NCBI GenBank assembly: GCA_012517875.1
Contig: JAAYUB010000004.1
Span: 1 to 64,000 of the forward strand
Direction: 5' to 3'
Origin: Acidobacteriota bacterium
Lineage (GTDB): Bacteria > Acidobacteriota > JAAYUB01
DNA: 64,000 bases
This document shows, piece after piece, positions 33,037-41,248 of the stretch (positions are counted from its first letter, which is position 1; each line of letters opens with the position of its first letter). The position numbers were made by a program, and so were the translations under genes. Below the pieces are notes generated by a model, which worked only from the letters and a program-made list of their open reading frames with translations, did not search any database and had not been told where the DNA came from.

Positions 33037-33528
33037 TCAGTCGCCCGATGTCCACGCCATGGCGGGGAGGCCCAGCATCCGGCGCAGCAGCCCGAGCTGC
33101 CCCAGATGGTACGACTCGTGCTGCAGTAAAAAAGCCGGCCCGCCGCACACCGACGGGTGGGTCACGGGGAAGGGGTGGGGTGCCGGGGCCGCCCGATCGG
33201 CGGCGAGTAGCCGCGGCTCGCGTTCGGCCAGCGCCGTAGATACCACGTGCCACAAGGCGAGGAGTTCCTCCAACGGAGGCACGCCGGGCAGGGCGTCGGA
33301 GGAGGCGGCCGCGTCCCATGTCGCTTGAGGTGGATTTTCAGCCGGCGCGCCGATCATGCGGGCCATCGAGAACCGGGCGTCGAGAAGGTGAATGACCAGG
33401 AAGGCAATAGGATTGATTGCGGGATGAAGCTGGCGGCGGGCGGAGGCGTCATCCACCCCGGCCAACGCGTGGCGGAGCAGGCCGGTGTTGAGCCGGAAGA
33501 TTTCGTCCAGAGGCAGAAGCTCCGTCAA
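33037..33528 (-). CDS. DinB/YfiT-like four-helix metalloprotein
   Basis: A 163-residue DinB-superfamily protein. The signature HESYHLGQLGLLRRMLG lies at the C-terminus, with another His in FLVIHLLDARFS, giving the three-His metal site. The family includes thiol-dependent transferases (bacillithiol or mycothiol S-transferases) and uncharacterised stress proteins. The start is TTG 33528, eight bases after GGAGG; an upstream ATG at 33609 would add 27 residues without a ribosome binding site. It is followed 19 bp later by the phosphopantetheinyl transferase gene on the same strand. The exact substrate is unknown. Confidence 0.82.
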   Translation of the reverse strand: MTELLPLDEIFRLNTGLLRHALAGVDDASARRQLHPAINPIAFLVIHLLDARFSMARMIGAPAENPPQATWDAAASSDALPGVPPLEELLALWHVVSTALAEREPRLLAADRAAPAPHPFPVTHPSVCGGPAFLLQHESYHLGQLGLLRRMLGLPAMAWTSGD

Positions 33529-33739
33529 TATGGCGACCTCCGGGGCCGGATCCGGCCGCTCCCGTCTGAAGTTAGGCAGGGGTGACCGTGCGGCACGCAC
33601 TCCCATCATAGGGCTGGAAGAGGGGGTAATTCAATTCCATTTTTATAATGGGTTACATCAAACAACTTGCTGATTGAAAAAGTGTTCAGCAGTGCCGAAG
33701 GGTTGTGTTACCATTGCCGAAATTTTCGGGGGCGCATGC

Positions 33740-34831
33740 ATGCAACAGACAGCGGCGGCGGCAGGCCGCCTGATCCTCGAGGACGGCAGCGAACACACCG
33801 GCCGTCTCTTTGGCGCCGTGCGGCCGGCGGCCGGCGAGGTGGTCTTCAACACCGCCATGACCGGCTATCCCGAGAGCCTGTCGGACCCTTCGTACACCGG
33901 CCAGATCCTGGTGATCACCTACCCGCTGGTGGGCAACTACGGTGTGCCAGAGTTGAAGATTGAAAACGGCGTCTGCGCCAACTTCGAGTCGGAGGCGGTC
34001 CGGGTGGCCGGGCTGGTCATCACCGACTATTCGGGGCGGCACAGCCACTGGGCTGCCCGGTCCAGCCTCGGTGACTGGCTGGCGGCCCACGGCGTGCCGG
34101 GCCTCTCGGGCGTCGACACCCGGGCGATCACCCGGCGCCTCCGCACCCACGGCACCCTGCTCGGCCGGATCATCCCCGAAGGGGAGACCGCGCCGGCGGG
34201 GTGGCGCGATCCCAACCGCGAGGACCTGGTGGCCCAGGTGAGCGCCCGCGCGGTGCAGACCTACGGGGACGGCCGGCGGCGGATCGTGCTGCTGGACTGC
34301 GGCGTGAAGCACAACATCCTGCGCTGCCTCCTGCGGCGCGACGCCACGGTGGTCCGGGTGCCGTGGGACCACGACTTCACCGCCATGGATTTCGACGGCC
34401 TGGTGGTCTCCAACGGCCCCGGCGACCCGGCGCGTTGCGCCACGGCGGTGGCGCATATCCGCACGGTGCTCGATGCGGGTCGGCCCGTGTTCGGCATCTG
34501 CCTGGGGCACCAACTGGTGGCGCGGGCGGCCGGCGCGCGTACCTACAAGCTGGCGTTCGGCCACCGCGGCCACAACCAGCCCGTGGGCCGGCCCGGTACG
34601 CCGCGGGCGTTCATCACCTCGCAGAACCACGGCTTCGCGGTGGATCCGGCGGGGCTGGACGACCGCTGGGAGCCGCTCTACGTCAACCTGAATGACGGCA
34701 CCAACGAGGGGCTCCGCCACCGGACGCGGCCGTTCTTCTCGGTGCAGTTCCACCCCGAGGCCTCGGGCGGCCCCACCGACACCGAGTTCCTGTTCGACGA
34801 TTTCATGGACCTGGTGCGTCATGGGCGCTGA
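33740..34831 (+). CDS. carA: Carbamoyl-phosphate synthase small subunit
   Basis: A 363-residue glutaminase subunit that supplies ammonia to CarB for carbamoyl phosphate, the precursor of arginine and pyrimidines. The N-terminal CPSase_sm_chain domain (LILEDGSEHTGRLFG, VVFNTAMTGYPE) is followed by a class I glutamine amidotransferase domain with VFGICLGHQL (Cys nucleophile) and FHPEASGGPTD (His, Glu). The start ATG 33740 has a weak GGGGG site; an upstream ATG at 33674 in frame is less likely. It overlaps carB by 11 bp. Regulation by arginine or pyrimidines is usual but no operator was identified in the 130 bp upstream. Confidence 0.97.
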   Translation: MQQTAAAAGRLILEDGSEHTGRLFGAVRPAAGEVVFNTAMTGYPESLSDPSYTGQILVITYPLVGNYGVPELKIENGVCANFESEAVRVAGLVITDYSGRHSHWAARSSLGDWLAAHGVPGLSGVDTRAITRRLRTHGTLLGRIIPEGETAPAGWRDPNREDLVAQVSARAVQTYGDGRRRIVLLDCGVKHNILRCLLRRDATVVRVPWDHDFTAMDFDGLVVSNGPGDPARCATAVAHIRTVLDAGRPVFGICLGHQLVARAAGARTYKLAFGHRGHNQPVGRPGTPRAFITSQNHGFAVDPAGLDDRWEPLYVNLNDGTNEGLRHRTRPFFSVQFHPEASGGPTDTEFLFDDFMDLVRHGR

Positions 34832-37800
34832 GATCCGCTCCGTGCTCGTGCTGGGCTCCGGCGCGCTGAAGATCGGCGAGGCCGGCGAGTTCGACTATTC
34901 CGGCTCCCAGGCGCTCAAGGCGCTGCGGGAGGAAGGCATTCGGACCGTCCTGATCAACCCGAACATCGCCACGGTGCAGACTTCGGAGGGCGTGGCCGAC
35001 CGCGTCTATTTCCTTCCCGTCACACCGTTCTTTGTGGAAGCGGTGATCCGAAAGGAACGGCCTGACGGTATCCTTCTCGGCTTCGGCGGCCAGACGGCGC
35101 TCAACTGCGGCCTGCAGCTCCACGCCGCCGGGGCGCTGGAGCGGCACGGCGTCCGGGTGCTCGGCACGTCCATCGAGGCCGTCGCCGACACCGAGGACCG
35201 GGAGCGGTTCGTCCGGCGCCTTGACGAGATCGGCGTGCGCACCATCCGCAGCATGGCGGTCACCTCCGTGGCGGACGCCGCGGCGGCGGCCCGCGCGCTG
35301 GGCTTCCCGGTGATCATCCGCGCCGCCTTCACCCTGGGCGGGCAGGGGAGCGGCTTTTGCACCGACGCGGCGGAGCTGGCCGTCCGCGCCGAGCGGGCGT
35401 TCGCCTATGCGCCGCAGATCCTGGTGGAGCAGTCGCTCAAAGGCTGGAAGGAAGTGGAGTACGAGGTGGTGCGGGACCGGTTCGACAACTGCATCGCCGT
35501 CTGCAACATGGAGAACTTCGACCCGTTGGGCATCCACACCGGCGAGAGCATCGTGGTCGCGCCGTCCCAGACGCTGACCAACGCCGAGTATCACCAGCTG
35601 CGGGCGCTCTCCCTCCGGATCATCCGCCACCTGGGCATCGTGGGCGAGTGCAACATCCAGTTCGCCCTTGATCCCGACTCCGCCGACTACCGGGTCATCG
35701 AGGTCAACGCCCGGCTGTCGCGCTCCAGCGCTCTGGCGTCCAAGGCCACCGGCTACCCGCTGGCGTTCGTGGCGGCGAAGCTGGCGCTGGGTCACGCCCT
35801 GCCTGAGCTCCGCAACGCCGTCACCGGCACCACCACCGCCTGCTTCGAACCGGCGCTCGACTACGTGGTGTGCAAGATCCCGCGCTGGGATCTGGGCAAG
35901 TTCAAAGGGGTGGACAAGCAGCTGGGCAGCTCCATGAAGAGCGTGGGCGAGGTCATGGCCATCGGCCGCACCTTCGAGGAGGCATTCCAGAAGGGGCTGC
36001 GGATGATCGGTCAGGGCATGCACGGCTTCGTCGCCAACCGGGAGCCGGTCGTGGACGACATCGGCCGGGCGCTGGCCGAGCCCACCGACACGCGCGTCTT
36101 CGTCATCGCCGCGGCGCTGGCCCGCGGCTGGACGATCGAGGCGATCCACGCGCGGACGCGCATCGACCGCTGGTTCCTCCAGCGCCTGGAGCATATCCAT
36201 GAGCTGGCCGGCGAACTGGCCGCCTGCGGCCGGCTCGAGGCGGTCTCCGACGCGCTGCTCCGCGAGGCCAAGCGGCGCGGGTTTTCCGATTTCCAGATCG
36301 CCCGGCTGGTCCGGGACCCGTCGGCCGAGACCATCGAGGCGGAAACGCTGGCGGTGCGCCGCCACCGCCAGGCGCGGGGGATCGTGCCCAGCGTCAAGCA
36401 GATCGACACCCTGGCTGCCGAGTACCCGGCGCGGACGAACTACCTCTACCTCACCTACGGCGGCGACACGCACGATGTCGATTTCACCGCCGACGGAGGC
36501 GGCGTGGTGGTGCTCGGCTCCGGCGCCTACTGCATCGGCTCCAGTGTCGAGTTCGACTGGTGCGGTGTGAGCGCCGTGCGGACCGTCCGCGCCGAGGGCC
36601 TGCAGGCGGTGATGATCAACTACAACCCGGAGACGGTGAGCACCGACTATGACATGTGCGACCGCCTTTACTTCGAAGAGCTGAGTCTCGAGCGGGTGCT
36701 CGATATCGTGGAACTGGAGCGGCCGCTCGGCGTGATCGTGTCCACCGGCGGTCAGATTGCCAACACCCTGGCGCCGCGGCTGCACCGCCGGGGCGTGCCG
36801 GTGCTGGGCACGAGCCCCGAGTCCATCGACGCCGCCGAAGACCGCCACAAGTTTTCCTCCCTCCTGGACCGGCTCGGTGTGGACCAGCCGCGCTGGCGGG
36901 AGCTCGCCAGCGTCGCCGACATCCTCGCCTTCGTCGACGCGGTGGGCTACCCCGTGCTGGTGCGCCCGTCCTACGTGCTGTCGGGCGCGGCGATGAACGT
37001 GGTCTCCAACCGCGAGGAGCTGGAGCACTTCCTCGGGCTCGCGGCGAACGTGTCGCGCCAGTACCCGGTGGTGGTTTCCGAGTTCATCGAGAACGCCAAG
37101 GAGATCGAGATCGACGCCGTGGCCCGCGCCGGCGAGATCCTGGCCTACGCCATCTCCGAGCACGTGGAATTCGCCGGCGTGCACTCGGGCGACGCCACCA
37201 TGGTCTTCCCGCCCCAGAAGCTGTATCTCGAGACGGTGCGGCGCATCAAGCGGATCACCCGCCAGATCGCCGGCGCGCTGGAGATCTCCGGCCCGTTCAA
37301 CATCCAGTTTCTGGCCCGGGACAACCACATCCGGGTGATCGAGTGCAACCTGCGCGCATCGCGCTCCTTCCCGTTCGTGTCCAAGGTGCTCAAGCTCGAC
37401 CTGGTGGAGCTGGCCACGCGGGTGATGCTGGGCCGCGCGGTGGAGAAACCGAACAAATCCATCTTCGAGTTGGATTGCGTGGGCGTGAAGGCGCCGCAGT
37501 TCTCCTTCGCCCGCTTGCACAAGGCCGATCCGATCCTGGGCGTTGAGATGGCCTCCACAGGCGAGGTGGGTTGCCTCGGCGAGGACTTCCACGAGGCGGT
37601 GCTCAAAGCGATGCTCGCGGTGGGCTACGCCGTGCCGGAGCGGGGCGTGCTGCTGTCCACCGGCGAGCCGCGGTCGAAGCTGGAGCTGCTGGCGGCCTGC
37701 CGGCTGCTGCAGGCGCGGGGGCTCCCCCTCTACGCCACCCGCGGCACCGCCGCCTTCCTGGCCGGGCACGGCGTGACGGCTGAGGCGGTTCGTTGGCCCG

Positions 37801-38039
37801 ACGAGGACGGCCGACCCAACAGCCTGGACGTCATCCGGGAGCGGCGGGTGGACCTGGTGGTGAACATCCCCAAGAACCTGAGCCGCGACGAACTCAGCAA
37901 CGACTACCGAATCCGTCGCAGCGCCATCGATTACAATGTGCCGCTCCTGACCAATGCGCGGCTGGCGGGGGCGTTTATCCACGCCGTCTGCCGACTGAAT
38001 CTGGCCGAGTTGTCCGTCAAAAGCTGGGACGAGTACTGA
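34821..38039 (+). CDS. carB: Carbamoyl-phosphate synthase large subunit
   Basis: A 1072-residue synthetase with two homologous ATP-grasp halves, the usual length. The first half has LGSGALKIGEAGEFDYSGSQA and the second LGSGAYCIGSSVEFDWCGVSA; both halves keep NPEKxx/Mg-binding ENARLSRSSALASKATGYPLA and ECNLRASRSFPFVSK. The C-terminal 130 residues form the MGS-like allosteric domain, LSTGEPRSKLELLAACRLLQARGLPLYATRGTAAFL, which in other species binds ornithine or UMP. The start is ATG 34821, inside the last codons of carA. A hairpin at 38045-38068 touches the stop, oriented for the minus-strand tRNA genes. Confidence 0.97.
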   Translation: MGAEIRSVLVLGSGALKIGEAGEFDYSGSQALKALREEGIRTVLINPNIATVQTSEGVADRVYFLPVTPFFVEAVIRKERPDGILLGFGGQTALNCGLQLHAAGALERHGVRVLGTSIEAVADTEDRERFVRRLDEIGVRTIRSMAVTSVADAAAAARALGFPVIIRAAFTLGGQGSGFCTDAAELAVRAERAFAYAPQILVEQSLKGWKEVEYEVVRDRFDNCIAVCNMENFDPLGIHTGESIVVAPSQTLTNAEYHQLRALSLRIIRHLGIVGECNIQFALDPDSADYRVIEVNARLSRSSALASKATGYPLAFVAAKLALGHALPELRNAVTGTTTACFEPALDYVVCKIPRWDLGKFKGVDKQLGSSMKSVGEVMAIGRTFEEAFQKGLRMIGQGMHGFVANREPVVDDIGRALAEPTDTRVFVIAAALARGWTIEAIHARTRIDRWFLQRLEHIHELAGELAACGRLEAVSDALLREAKRRGFSDFQIARLVRDPSAETIEAETLAVRRHRQARGIVPSVKQIDTLAAEYPARTNYLYLTYGGDTHDVDFTADGGGVVVLGSGAYCIGSSVEFDWCGVSAVRTVRAEGLQAVMINYNPETVSTDYDMCDRLYFEELSLERVLDIVELERPLGVIVSTGGQIANTLAPRLHRRGVPVLGTSPESIDAAEDRHKFSSLLDRLGVDQPRWRELASVADILAFVDAVGYPVLVRPSYVLSGAAMNVVSNREELEHFLGLAANVSRQYPVVVSEFIENAKEIEIDAVARAGEILAYAISEHVEFAGVHSGDATMVFPPQKLYLETVRRIKRITRQIAGALEISGPFNIQFLARDNHIRVIECNLRASRSFPFVSKVLKLDLVELATRVMLGRAVEKPNKSIFELDCVGVKAPQFSFARLHKADPILGVEMASTGEVGCLGEDFHEAVLKAMLAVGYAVPERGVLLSTGEPRSKLELLAACRLLQARGLPLYATRGTAAFLAGHGVTAEAVRWPDEDGRPNSLDVIRERRVDLVVNIPKNLSRDELSNDYRIRRSAIDYNVPLLTNARLAGAFIHAVCRLNLAELSVKSWDEY

Positions 38040-38068
38040 AAAAAAGCCGCTCCGGGTGTGGAGCGGCT
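38039..38068 (-). terminator. Intrinsic terminator of the tRNA-Lys/tRNA-Glu transcript
   Basis: Minus strand: AGCCGCTCC-loop-GGAGCGGCT (9-bp stem, 38045-38068) followed by a run of seven T residues. It sits nine bases downstream of the tRNA-Glu 3' end and overlaps the end of carB on the other strand. Confidence 0.85.
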
Positions 38069-38076
38069 CGCTATGT

Positions 38077-38152
38077 TGGCGTCCCCAAGGGGATTCGAAC
38101 CCCTGTTGCCGGCGTGAAAGGCCAGTGTCCTAGGCCTCTAGACGATGGGGAC
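38077..38152 (-). tRNA. tRNA-Glu (TTC)
   Basis: 76 bases including encoded CCA. The acceptor pair GTCCCCA/TGGGGAC, a T-loop GTTCGAATCC and the anticodon loop CTTTCAC give anticodon TTC. All four stems fold. It is second in a two-tRNA minus-strand transcript. Confidence 0.96.
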
Positions 38153-38274
38153 GGATCAGTGTCCAAAGAACAGAGTCGGCATTTTTACCTCAACCTCGGG
38201 CGCAAGTCAAGGCGAAAAGCACAGTAGCCGGGCTGATATCCGTCGCGGCGGCGCGGCGAGAAAAGGAGGAAAAG

Positions 38275-38350
38275 TGGTGAGGCGTGCTGGATTCGAACCA
38301 GCGACCCACGGCTTAAAAGGCCGTTGCTCTGCCAGCTGAGCTAACGCCCC
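38275..38350 (-). tRNA. tRNA-Lys (TTT)
   Basis: 76 bases including encoded CCA. The acceptor GGGGCGT/ACGCCTC contains one G-U pair; the anticodon stem ACGGC/GCCGT closes loop CTTTTAA, anticodon TTT. First gene of the tRNA-Lys/tRNA-Glu unit. Confidence 0.96.
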
Positions 38351-38367
38351 GCCCAAAAAGCGGTCCC

Positions 38368-38395
38368 ATGATAGCGCAACGCGCCGGAATGTCAA
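38368..38395 (-). promoter_or_regulatory. Promoter of the tRNA-Lys/tRNA-Glu operon
   Basis: Minus strand: perfect TTGACA (38390-38395), 16-bp spacer, TATCAT (38368-38373), 18 bp before the tRNA-Lys 5' end. Confidence 0.8.
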
Positions 38396-38400
38396 GAACA

Positions 38401-38437
38401 GGCCGCCGGCCGCCGCTCAAGGCGGCGGCCGGCGGCC
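38401..38437 (-). terminator. Very stable hairpin downstream of the dehydrogenase gene
   Basis: Arms 38401-38416 and 38422-38437 form a perfect 16-bp all-GC stem with loop tcaag. It lies 34 bp past the dehydrogenase stop and just upstream of the tRNA promoter, suggesting a terminator or transcription insulator; only a short TGTT follows. Confidence 0.65.
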
Positions 38438-38471
38438 GATGGGTTGCCGGAGTTCGAAGCCGGAGGTGTCG

Positions 38472-39590
38472 TTACAGCTTGGCGGCGACGGCCTGGGCCA
38501 TCTCCAGCGTCTTGCTGGCGCCGCCCATGTCGTACGTGCGGACCTTTCCCTCGGCGATGACCGCCGCGGTGGCCTGCTCCAGGCGGGCGCCCTTCTCGGT
38601 TTCACCCAGCCAGTCCAGCATCATCTTGGCCGCCAGGATGGTGGCGATGGGGTTGCACTTGTACTGGCCGGCGTACTTCGGCGCGGACCCGTGGGTGGGT
38701 TCAAACACGGCCAGCTTCTCGCCGATGTTGCCGGAGCAGCCGAAGCCGAGGCCGCCCACCATCTGGGCGCAGAGGTCGCTGACAATGTCGCCGTACAGGT
38801 TAGGCGCCACCAGCACGTCGTAGTTGAACGGGTTCTTCAGCAGCCACATGCACATGGCGTCGATGTTGGCGTCGTCGGTGGCGATGCCGGGGTAGCCCTT
38901 GGCCACCTCCTTGAATGTTTCCAGGAACAGCCCGTCGGTGGCGCGGACCACATTGGCCTTGTGGACGCAGGTCACCTTCTTCCGGTTGAACTTCTTCGCG
39001 AACTCGAAGGCGGCGCGGATGATCCGCTCGGTGCCCTTGCGGGTGTTGATCTTCGTCGAGACGGCGTACTGGTCCAGGGGCACGTCCTTGAAGGCGGCGA
39101 AGGGCTTGGACAGCTTCAGGAGTGTGTCGCGCAGCTCCGCGGGCACCGGGTTGAACTCGACGCCGGCGTACAGGTCCTCGGTGTTCTCACGGAAGATCAC
39201 CAGGTCGATCCCCTCCTTGAAGTTGAGCGGATTGCCGGGGTACGCTTTGCAAGGCCGCAGGCAGACGTACAGGTCGAACAGTTGCCGCATGCGGACGATG
39301 GGGGAGCGATAAACCAGCCCCTTGCCTTTCAGTTCGGGCACCAGCTCAGCCTCGGCGGCCTTGACCGGCTTGGAGGTGATGGCGCCGAACAGGGCGGCGT
39401 CGACATTGTTCAGCAGGTCGATGGTGCGCTGGGGAAACGCATCCCCTTCCTTGCACCAGAACTCCCAGCCGATGTCGCCGTGGATGTACTCGGCGTCCAG
39501 CCCGATGCGGTCGAGGACGAGCTTGGCCGCCTCGTTGACTTCCACCCCGATGCCGTCGCCGGGGAGCCAGGCAATGCGGTACTTGGCCAT
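38472..39590 (-). CDS. Isocitrate/isopropylmalate-type beta-decarboxylating dehydrogenase
   Basis: A 372-residue NAD(P)-dependent dehydrogenase of the isocitrate/3-isopropylmalate/homoisocitrate family. The family pattern is visible: LPGDGIGVEV near the N-terminus, RENTEDLYAGVE (substrate Arg/Glu region), NYDVLVAPNLYGDIVSDLCAQMVGGLG (Mg Asp ligands) and EPTHGSAPKYAGQYKCNPIATI. ENTEDLYAG and the STKINTRKGTERI stretch fit NAD-dependent isocitrate dehydrogenase better than LeuB, but the substrate loop does not allow certainty. The ATG follows AAGGAG. No leu genes are adjacent, consistent with a TCA-cycle role. Confidence 0.85.
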   Translation of the reverse strand: MAKYRIAWLPGDGIGVEVNEAAKLVLDRIGLDAEYIHGDIGWEFWCKEGDAFPQRTIDLLNNVDAALFGAITSKPVKAAEAELVPELKGKGLVYRSPIVRMRQLFDLYVCLRPCKAYPGNPLNFKEGIDLVIFRENTEDLYAGVEFNPVPAELRDTLLKLSKPFAAFKDVPLDQYAVSTKINTRKGTERIIRAAFEFAKKFNRKKVTCVHKANVVRATDGLFLETFKEVAKGYPGIATDDANIDAMCMWLLKNPFNYDVLVAPNLYGDIVSDLCAQMVGGLGFGCSGNIGEKLAVFEPTHGSAPKYAGQYKCNPIATILAAKMMLDWLGETEKGARLEQATAAVIAEGKVRTYDMGGASKTLEMAQAVAAKL

Positions 39591-39768
39591 AACGGGTCTC
39601 CTTATATTAATGGTGCGTGCACGCGTCACTGCCCCTTGCCCATTCCCGCCGCACGGTCCGCTCCAGACCTGGCCGGGAGCGGAGACGGCGGGCCAAGGAT
39701 CCCTCATCCTATCATAACCGGGGCGGGAGGTGAACCCCTTACCGGCGGGCCCGCCGCCGGGACCGCCG

Positions 39769-39797
39769 TTGACAAGCGGACAGTGTTCTGGTAGAAC
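39769..39797 (+). promoter_or_regulatory. Promoter of the bTHX gene
   Basis: TTGACA (39769-39774), 17-bp spacer, TAGAAC (39792-39797), about 60 bp upstream of the bTHX start. The rest of the 270-bp region to the divergent dehydrogenase gene shows no other clear element apart from a palindromic GCGTGCACGC near 39614. Confidence 0.7.
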
Positions 39798-39860
39798 TAC
39801 TCGTTCTGCCGGGCCGGCCGCCCGGATGATGGTTCGATTACGATGGCACAGGAGTTCACC

Positions 39861-39965
39861 ATGGGCAAAGGCGATCAGCGCACCCGTCGCGGCAAGATCT
39901 ATCGGGGCACCCACGGGAAGACGCGCCCCAACAACGTCAAGAAGACCGAGAAGAAGAAGCAGTAA
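39861..39965 (+). CDS. 30S ribosomal protein bTHX
   Basis: A 34-residue, strongly basic protein, [20 protein letters not shown] followed by [14 protein letters not shown]. This matches the bTHX (S31e/Thx) family first found in Thermus 30S subunits, where it stabilises the head by sitting among 16S rRNA helices. The family signature MGKGDxRTRRGKIxxGxxGKxRP is intact. AGGAG lies six bases before ATG 39861; an in-frame ATG six codons earlier (MAQEFT...) is less likely. It is well separated from neighbours and has its own promoter. It is small enough to be missed by ordinary gene callers. Confidence 0.93.
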   Translation: MGKGDQRTRRGKIYRGTHGKTRPNNVKKTEKKKQ

Positions 39966-39989
39966 TCCCGCCCCACCCGGACCCGCCAC

Positions 39990-40598
39990 TCAGCGCGCCG
40001 CTGCGTCTTGCAACAACCGCCGGCGGACGTCCTGAACCTGGCGGAAGGTGTCGGCCAGCGGGCCCGAGGTGTCGATGACGAAATCGGCCGCCGCCCGCTT
40101 CTCGTCGATGGGCTGCTGGGCCCGGATCCGCTGCAGGGCGGCGGACCGGTTCAGCGCATCCCGCCGCATCAGTCGTTCCACCTGGATTTCCTCCGGACAA
40201 TAAGCCAGAATCAACGGCCCGTAGCGCCGGGGCTCACCGGACTCCACGAGCAGAGGCACGTCCACGATGGTGAGCGGCGGTGGCCCGTCATCGGACGGCT
40301 CGGCCAGGCGGCGCTGGATCTCCGCCCGCACCGGGGGGTGCATCAGGCGGTTGAGCCACGCCCGGTGGGCGGGGTCGGCAAACACGGCGCCGCCCAGCCG
40401 CTTGCGATCCACCCGACCGCGATCATCCAGCACGCTGCCGCCGAACCGGGCGGTCACGGCGGAGACAATCTCGTTGCGGAGGAGGATCTCATGGGCCACG
40501 GCGTCGGCGTCGATCACCCGCGCACCAAGACGGGCGAACATACCAGCCACGGTGGTCTTGCCCGAGGCGATCCCACCCGTGAGGCCGGCGGTGATCAT
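39990..40598 (-). CDS. coaE: Dephospho-CoA kinase
   Basis: A 202-residue P-loop kinase that phosphorylates the 3'-hydroxyl of dephospho-CoA, the final step of coenzyme A synthesis. The Walker A GLTGGIASGKTTV is at residues 5-17, followed by DADAVAHEI, RAWLNRLMHPPVRAEI and VDVPLLVESGEPRRYGPLILAYCPEEIQVERLMRRD. The ATG overlaps the stop of the upstream gene by four bases (ATGA). Length and motifs are ordinary. Confidence 0.96.
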   Translation of the reverse strand: MITAGLTGGIASGKTTVAGMFARLGARVIDADAVAHEILLRNEIVSAVTARFGGSVLDDRGRVDRKRLGGAVFADPAHRAWLNRLMHPPVRAEIQRRLAEPSDDGPPPLTIVDVPLLVESGEPRRYGPLILAYCPEEIQVERLMRRDALNRSAALQRIRAQQPIDEKRAAADFVIDTSGPLADTFRQVQDVRRRLLQDAAAR

Positions 40599-40879
40599 GA
40601 CGGCGGCTCCGTGAGGTAGCGGTCCCGGCAGGCGGCGGAGCAGAAGTGGACTGTCCGGCCGTCACGGCTCGCCGTCACCGCGATCCGCTGGTCCACCCAG
40701 GTGCCGCACACCGGGTCGCGGAGCATCTCGCCCCGCTGCACCGCCCGGGCCGGTCGGCGCGCCCGGGTCGCGGGTCGGGTTCCGCGGGGGGCGAACAGGG
40801 GCGCCAGCACGCGCGCCAGCAGGCGGATCCCCAGCAGGATCAGCAGGACCAGGATGATGCGTGAGACCAACACAACCAT
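40595..40879 (-). CDS. Membrane-anchored TRASH/YHS-like small protein
   Basis: A 94-residue protein with an N-terminal transmembrane helix (VVLVSRIILVLLILLGIRLLARVL), a basic linker and a C-terminal cysteine motif DPVCGTWV...GRTVHFCSAACRDRYL. The DPVCG...FCSxxCxxxY pattern is the TRASH/YHS metal-binding fold, also seen in PP0621-type small proteins. It may sense or buffer a metal such as copper or zinc. It overlaps coaE (ATGA), so the two share a transcript, although no functional link is known. Confidence 0.78.
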   Translation of the reverse strand: MVVLVSRIILVLLILLGIRLLARVLAPLFAPRGTRPATRARRPARAVQRGEMLRDPVCGTWVDQRIAVTASRDGRTVHFCSAACRDRYLTEPPS

Positions 40880-41000
40880 GGCTTCCCCGTTGGCGACCGC
40901 GGGTGCCGAGTGCGGCGCGTCGCCCTATGGTGCCACCGGGAGGCGGTCGGGGCAAGGGGAAATTGGGGAGCGCCCGGTGCCGGTCCGTCCTCGCTTTCAC

Positions 41001-41029
41001 TTGACAATCCGGGATGGTTTGGGTATTTT
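41001..41029 (+). promoter_or_regulatory. Promoter of the CAT-anticodon tRNA
   Basis: Perfect TTGACA (41001-41006), 17-bp spacer, TATTTT (41024-41029), 11 bp before the tRNA 5' end. Confidence 0.8.
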
Positions 41030-41040
41030 AATGCGCCTGT

Positions 41041-41117
41041 GCCGGTGTAGCTCAGACGGTTAGAGCACGCGGCTCATATCCGCGGCGTCCGGGGTTCGAT
41101 TCCCTGCACCGGCACCA
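41041..41117 (+). tRNA. tRNA with CAT anticodon (Met elongator, or Ile2 before lysidine modification)
   Basis: 77 bases including CCA. Acceptor GCCGGTG/CACCGGC, anticodon stem CGCGG/CCGCG, loop CTCATAT, anticodon CAT. Acceptor position 1-72 is G-C, so it is not initiator Met. Position 38 is U, unusual. CAT can be Met or, after TilS adds lysidine at C34, Ile2. The gene is 131 bp upstream of tilS, but that alone does not decide the identity. Confidence 0.93.
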
Positions 41118-41248
41118 TTTTTTCCGCCCATCCGGGCGCCGTCTTCGTCCTGTTTCACCTGTCAGCGCTCACCCGATCCTGTGCCACTGCGTCCGGAACC
41201 GGCGACCGGGCCGATCTCGGACCGCGCCGGCGCCGGGCGGAGGGAAAC

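Noticed and set aside
34803-37982. 1059-codon minus-strand frame opposite carB
   Set aside because: carB is unambiguous and the antisense frame has no motif or ribosome binding site.
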